From contig JALMGJ010000011.1 in NCBI GenBank assembly GCA_023362775.1, positions 20,138,001 to 20,202,000 of the forward strand: DNA of 64,000 nt, written 5' to 3'. The stretch is from Charina bottae (lineage: Eukaryota > Chordata > Lepidosauria > Squamata > Charinaidae). Positions 59,801 through 64,000 of the stretch are shown here, piece after piece. The stretch's first letter is position 1. Each line of letters opens with the position of its first letter. The position numbers and the translations under genes were made by a program. A model generated the notes under the pieces. It saw only the letters and a program-made list of their open reading frames with translations, was not told where the DNA came from and made no database searches.

Positions 59801-62800
59801 GCCCTGCAGGTGTATTGGGGCTGCTAATCTCATGCTTAACCAGGCACAGTGTGCCACTTGGAAGGTGCCAGGTTGGGGGAGGTGGTACCAAGATGTCTCA
59901 TTCTCAAACTGACCCCAAGAAATGAAGTGCTGCCCAGATGTGGGCTGGGCCATCCCGAAAGGCTGACGTGGAAGTAAGTTTAAGGAAGAAGCAAAGCTTA
60001 CGAATGCAGGGTGCATGAGCGCTGCGGCTTTGCTGGAAACCCTGGGCACATCGATTGCAGGTCAGGCCGGTGACTCCGTTCTTGCATTGGCACTGCCCGG
60101 TGGTCTGGTTGCAAATGGCCCCGATGGCCCCAATAGGGTGACACTGGCAAGCTGGAAAGGAAAAAGTTGGAGGAGTTACGTACAGAATGAGAATACCGTG
60201 TGCCTCTCCACAACAGTCTATCCCTCCTCCCTTTTCGGTTAAAAGGCGTGTGCTGTTGCTGTACAGGACTGCAAACATTCCCAGTGCTGTGGCTTTAAGA
60301 GAGAAAGTTCCAGAACTCCCTCTCCTGTCCATAGTGACTGGGTTCACACATCAGGGTAAGCCATGGGTTTGTTTTTTTAACCATGGATTTCTGACAAGCT
60401 ACAGTTGCCTAGATTCAGACATTGCCCTAAGCCAGGGTTTCTCAACCAGGGTTCTGCAAGAGGTCACTAGGGGCTCCCTGGGAGATCACGATTTATTTAA
60501 AAAATTATTTCAAATTCGGGCAACTTCACATTAAAGAGGTAACTCTCATTCTTTATTTTTAGTTTAAGAACACTGTTAATGCATATATACAGGCCTACCC
60601 GTGAAACAGATACAATAATTTTGTAACTTCTGGCCTATATTTAAGCCTGAATGTGCAGGGGTTCTCCAAGGCCTGAAAAATATTAGGGCAATGTCCAGGG
60701 TCAAAAAGTTGAGAAAGGCTGCCCTAAGCCATAAAACAGGATCCCAAATGTCTGGATTCCTTCATCCTGCTAACTCATAAACAAAGCACCGTGGCAGCAG
60801 CAGCAAAATTAAAAGGAGGCAAGCCCGCCTACGAAACGCATTCTGGCTTTTTTTACTCAAGGGAATCAGGGAGGAGCTACCATGACAGTCCTCATCCCCC
60901 CCAGCACACTACATTTCCCATGGTTTCACACCGAAGGAAGGCATGGTCATTACTTCAGCCTTGGAGGCAAGTTTCGAGGGAAGGGAATAAGCTTGTGGTG
61001 TTTAGAAGGCAACTCAGCAGGTCTTGATAAGAAATACGAATTTAGTAGAGGGCGGCTTTCGTGCATCCTAACCATTGCAGACATCATTCAAATGACTTTG
61101 ACTCTCTGTATACACTCCAGGGGTGTCCACAGGGGTGTCAAAAAAGTCAAGATGGTGGCCACAACCATGCAATAAAAGCCCCACCCCTTTTTTACAGGGG
61201 TCGTAACCCCATAAAAAAGGGTGGGGCTTTGATCGTATGGTTGTAGCCAACCTTTTGACTTTTTGGACCCTCTCCTTGTGAGAATTTCTCAAAACTTCCT
61301 GACCCAAAACATTTGGCTGAGCATTCAAATATCCCAGATTTCAGGTCCCAGGGAAGGTAAGGGGAGGCTGATAAACCAATGTTGTGTTTGCAGTGGCGCC
61401 CCTCTTATAATACCCATTGGAAGCCATTTCCTAAGCATGTTAGAGACAAAACCTCACCTGATGCACAATTATCTTGCTTATTGATAAAGAGCTGAAAACT
61501 CCAGAATGAAAAAAGGTGTGTTGGGCTCAATTAGGGATCAGAATGTTGATCTATATAGATGTGAGTACCTTTGAGAAACGTCAGAGGGGGAGAGGGAGTC
61601 TGAATGCAGCTGTGAATGTTGCAAGGAAGGACAAGATAGAGAATAAAAGAACGCTTCAGTCAGCTGCTGCTGCTCCAAAGATAAGGAGAGAATGCAGAGC
61701 CAGTTTGGTCTAGTGGTTAAGGCAACGGGCTAGAAACCAGGAGACTGAGAGTTCTAGTCCCGCCTCAGGCATGAAAGCCGGCTGGGTGACCTTGGGCCAG
61801 TCCCTGTCTCTCAGCCCTAGGAAGGAGCCAATGGCAAACCAGGAGACTGAGAGTTCTAGTCCCGCCTCAGGCATGAAAGCCGGCTGGGTGACCTTGGGCC
61901 AGTCACTCTCTCTCAGCCCAACTCACCTCACAGGGTTGTTGTGGGGAAAGTAGGAGGAGGAAGGAGTATTAGGTATGTTCGCCGCCTTGAGTTATTTATA
62001 AAAATAATAAAGGTGGGATAGAAAATAAATAAATAAATAAATAAGGAAGGAAGGAAGGAAGGAAGGAAGGAAGGAAGGAAGGACAAGATAGAGAATAAAA
62101 TAACGCTTCAGTCAGCTGCTGCTGCCCCAAAGATAAGGAGAGAACACAGGCGTTTAATTGTATGTTAAAAAGGTTCCCCCCGCACAGTTGTGCAGTCGTG
62201 TCCGACTCTAGGGGCCGGTGCTCATCTCCGTTTGTTAGCCGAAGAGCCAGCGTTGTCCGAAGACGCTTCCATGGTCATGTGGCCGCATGACACACATGGA
62301 ACGCTGTTACCTACCCACCGAAGTGGTACCTATTCATCTACTTGCATTTGCATGCTTTCGAATTGCTAGGTTGGCAAGAGCTGGAGCTAGTGCGGGAGCA
62401 TTAGCTTAATTGTATGTTAGCTGAGAAATATTTTACCTTAGAGATATGCCAGACATACCAAACTTGTTAGACACCCGTGTTGCTCTGCTCACGAGTGAAT
62501 CGCCTTCATTAGAATGGAAATGAGTCAAGGGCGGAGGTGGGCTTGTAGCCCGAGGAGCGGAGTGGGACGATCAGCACCTGGACAGCCCCGCAGTATTAGA
62601 AATGGATACTTGTAAAGGCTTTTGCGCAGATGCTGAGAAATTGACCAGTTAGAAGCCTTAATTCTTAGATGGCATTTGTGATAATGACTTCCAGAATACA
62701 TAAAAGATGTTGACTGCCTTTGTTCTGGGCTCTCACCCCTTTTTTGTGGGAGACCACCTTTAGTGTAGATCTACAATAAACGTGTGAACTCAGTCCTCCG

Positions 62801-63263
62801 ACTCGGTGTGATTTTTGGTCCTTTGCGCCGCGTAACGAATCCAAAAGTTCAATTTGTGGACAACAGGTGCATCTGCAGGGTGGGGTCAAAAAAGTCAAGA
62901 TGACTGTAACTGTGTGATTGAAGCCCTGCCCCTTTCTGTGTATGACACATACTCAAAGCACATAAAAAAGGAGCAGGCTTTGATCGCACAGGCCTGGCCG
63001 CCATCTTGGCTTTTTTGACCCCCTTCTGCAGTCCCTCCTGGCAAGGATGCTCTGGGTATCCGGGCGTGACCCACCTTTGCAGGCTCTGCTGCTGGTCACA
63101 GGGTGGCTGAGGTCACGTTTAAAGCCCGGCGAGCAATATTGGCAATGGCGCCCGGCCGTGTGGTGGCGACAGTTCAAGCAGATGCCCCCACTTTGGCGCC
63201 CCGAGAGTTTGAAGAGTTCCATGCTGAAGCGGCAGCGATGGGAATGGCGGTGGCAGTTGCAGG
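53866..63263 (-). CDS. NTN5: Netrin-5 (NTN5), 3' part, 5 exons in view, 5' exons outside the window
   Basis: Exons in gene order: 63263-63075, 60151-60002, 57771-57718, 55370-55290, 54194-53866. Phases agree at every junction and give about 266 residues to the stop. The first two exons encode laminin-type EGF modules with the expected cysteines ([20 protein letters not shown], then [23 protein letters not shown]). A short linker exon follows ([15 protein letters not shown]). The last two exons encode the NTR/C345C domain (YCKKDY, then [45 protein letters not shown], ending RRGKCWGI). Netrins are secreted guidance and adhesion proteins. NTN5 is chosen over other netrins because it lies next to CA11 in the same orientation, as in human. 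The NTR domain has diverged more than in netrin-1. A Tigger-like element and a SINE fill the last intron. The laminin N-terminal region is not seen. Confidence 0.88.
54652..55084. mobile_element. Tigger-like non-autonomous transposon in the last NTN5 intron
   Basis: CAAGTAGTCCTTGCTTAAC at the left, GCGAGGAGTGCCTG at the right, TA on both flanks. Confidence 0.82.
55087..55282 (+). mobile_element. MIR-like SINE remnant
   Basis: GGTTCAAATCTAGCCTCAG, GATGACTTTGGGCCA, CTCAGCAGAGTTTACC order. It ends 8 bp from the NTN5 exon at 55290. Confidence 0.6.
55668..55870 (-). mobile_element. LTR-like fragment
   Basis: Diverged copy of 38328: shared CAGAATCTTGC, TTTATTG and the TGTCAGCCC end. Confidence 0.4.
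56065..57045 (+). mobile_element. L2/CR1-clade LINE 3' end, degenerate
   Basis: Starts near [14 protein letters not shown] coding (frames broken), passes [20 protein letters not shown], and ends with a 3' UTR and AAAT tail. In an NTN5 intron. Confidence 0.8.
59392..59640 (-). mobile_element. L2-type LINE 3' UTR
   Basis: ATTT repeats, then the inverse of ACCGCCCAGAGTCCCCC. Confidence 0.78.
61128..61270. mobile_element. Short inverted-repeat element, GTCAAAAAAGTCAAGATGG family
   Basis: GTGTCAAAAAAGTCAAGATGG at left, the inverse ACTTTTTGGACCC at right, and a central palindrome around CCACCCCTTTTTTA. Confidence 0.75.
61623..61692. repeat. Left copy of a 70-bp direct repeat flanking a SINE
   Basis: Matches 62075-62143 with about two differences. 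Confidence 0.88.
61695..62040 (+). mobile_element. tRNA-derived SINE with two 102-bp tandem units
   Basis: Same family as 16258 and 20013. Units start at 61734 and 61836; AAAT tail. Confidence 0.9.
62041..62082. repeat. (GGAA)n microsatellite
   Basis: About ten tetramers between the SINE tail and the right copy of the direct repeat. Confidence 0.92.
62075..62143. repeat. Right copy of the 70-bp direct repeat
   Basis: See the left copy at 61623. Confidence 0.88.
62168..62405 (-). mobile_element. 5'-truncated Sauria-type SINE with 14-bp target duplication
   Basis: TTAATTGTATGTTA at 62154-62167 and 62406-62419. The tRNA-like head is missing although the duplication is intact, so truncation happened at insertion. 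Confidence 0.9.
62880..63025. mobile_element. Short inverted-repeat element, GTCAAAAAAGTCAAGATGG family
   Basis: GGGGTCAAAAAAGTCAAGATG at left and CATCTTGGCTTTTTTGACCC at right (shown to their cores), 35 bp from an NTN5 exon. Confidence 0.75.
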
Positions 63264-63486
63264 CTGAGGATACAGGAAGGGGGCTCATCAGTTCAGGCAG
63301 CTTCCTCCAACTCTGCCCAAAACCTCTTTCCACCCCACCCCTGGACCTCCACCAGTATTCCCAGCCCTCCAAGCCAGGGGGGTCTTTGGGGGAGAGACGT
63401 GTCAAAAAAGTCCAGATGGTGGTTGCAACAGAGTGATCAAACTCTGCTCCTTTTTTACGTTCATTGTGCAGCTACATAGGTTAACC

Positions 63487-63625
63487 CCGTGTTTCTCAAC
63501 CTTGGCAACTTTAGGATACGTGGACTTCAACTCCCAGAATTCCCCAACCAGCATGGCTGGCTGGCTGGGGAATTCTGGGAGTTGAAGCCCACATATCTTA
63601 AAGTTGCCAAGGTTGAGAAACACGG
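63487..63625. mobile_element. Foldback hAT MITE with 8-bp target duplication
   Basis: CCGTGTTTCTCAACC ... GGTTGAGAAACACGG, GGTTAACC at 63479-63486 and 63626-63633. Confidence 0.93.
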
Positions 63626-63784
63626 GGTTAACCTCACCCCACCCCACCCCTTGTGACCCTTGTGACTTTCCAGAAATCCCTTAAAACGTGTTTTTTTCAA
63701 CAGGCCTGGGGAACCCCTGGCAACAGGAATCCTGCATGCTGGTTGCATCATGTATAACATTCCAATTCTAACACTCTCACAATC

Positions 63785-63929
63785 TTGTTTTTATTTATGT
63801 TTAATTAATTGAATTGTTTTAAGTGGTCTGTAATATGTTTTAATTGTTGGTTTTATTGTATGCCGCCCAGAGTCATCTTGTGTGAGATGGGCGGCCCTAT
63901 AAATTTAATAAATAAGTAAATAAATAAAA
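63785..63929 (+). mobile_element. L2-type LINE 3' UTR
   Basis: GCCGCCCAGAGTCATC, GAGATGGGCGGC and AAAT tail. Confidence 0.75.
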
Positions 63930-64000
63930 GGGGCCAAGCTTCAATCATATCATGGCCACCATCTGGACTTTTTTTTATTTTTACTTTCCCCTGTGAAAAA

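Overview
The window is vertebrate nuclear DNA, almost certainly from a squamate reptile. Genes are split by introns with GT/AG borders, and most of the sequence is dispersed repeat. Several repeats are squamate hallmarks: tRNA-headed SINEs with a Bov-B-type tail (Sauria SINE type), a Bov-B LINE end, many L2/CR1-clade LINE 3' ends, foldback hAT MITEs and Penelope-like elements. I cannot tell lizard from snake.

Four protein-coding genes could be assembled exon by exon with every reading phase agreeing. They are a SULT2-type cytosolic sulfotransferase A (+, 5705-11059, 6 exons, 287 aa), CA11, the carbonic anhydrase-related protein XI (-, 21389-31913, 8 exons, 331 aa), a second sulfotransferase B (+, 43812-48416, 6 exons, 298 aa), and the 3' part of a netrin, best called NTN5 (-, 53866-63263, 5 exons in view, 5' end outside the window). 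In human 19q13.33 SULT2B1, CA11 and NTN5 are neighbours, with CA11 and NTN5 in the same orientation, so this is the orthologous neighbourhood. Here the sulfotransferases have multiplied and sit on both sides of CA11.

Layout: 0-5.7 kb holds repeats (hAT, L2, an inverted repeat pair). Sulfotransferase A fills 5.7-11 kb. 11-21 kb is gene-free and rich in hAT foldbacks and tandem-repeat SINEs. CA11 fills 21.4-31.9 kb, with a GC-rich promoter region and a long pyrimidine tract at 31.85-32.95 kb. 33-43.7 kb holds L2, SINE, LTR-like, hAT and Tigger-like repeats, and a GC-rich patch at 38.95-39.35 kb. Sulfotransferase B (43.8-48.4 kb) carries a striking Penelope-like inverted repeat in intron 1. 48.4-53.9 kb is repeats. 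NTN5 runs from 53.9 kb to beyond 63.3 kb.

The sulfotransferases should move sulfate from PAPS to hydroxysteroid-like acceptors in the cytosol. CA11 is a secreted, catalytically dead carbonic anhydrase relative, and NTN5 is a secreted netrin with laminin-EGF and NTR domains. They share a conserved location, not a pathway. The most unusual structures are the 793-bp Penelope-like element with a 371-bp inverted repeat and hammerhead-like motifs, a SINE family carrying 2, 3 or 4 in-register 102-bp repeats, a hAT nested within its own family with both target duplications intact, and two SINEs in one target site.
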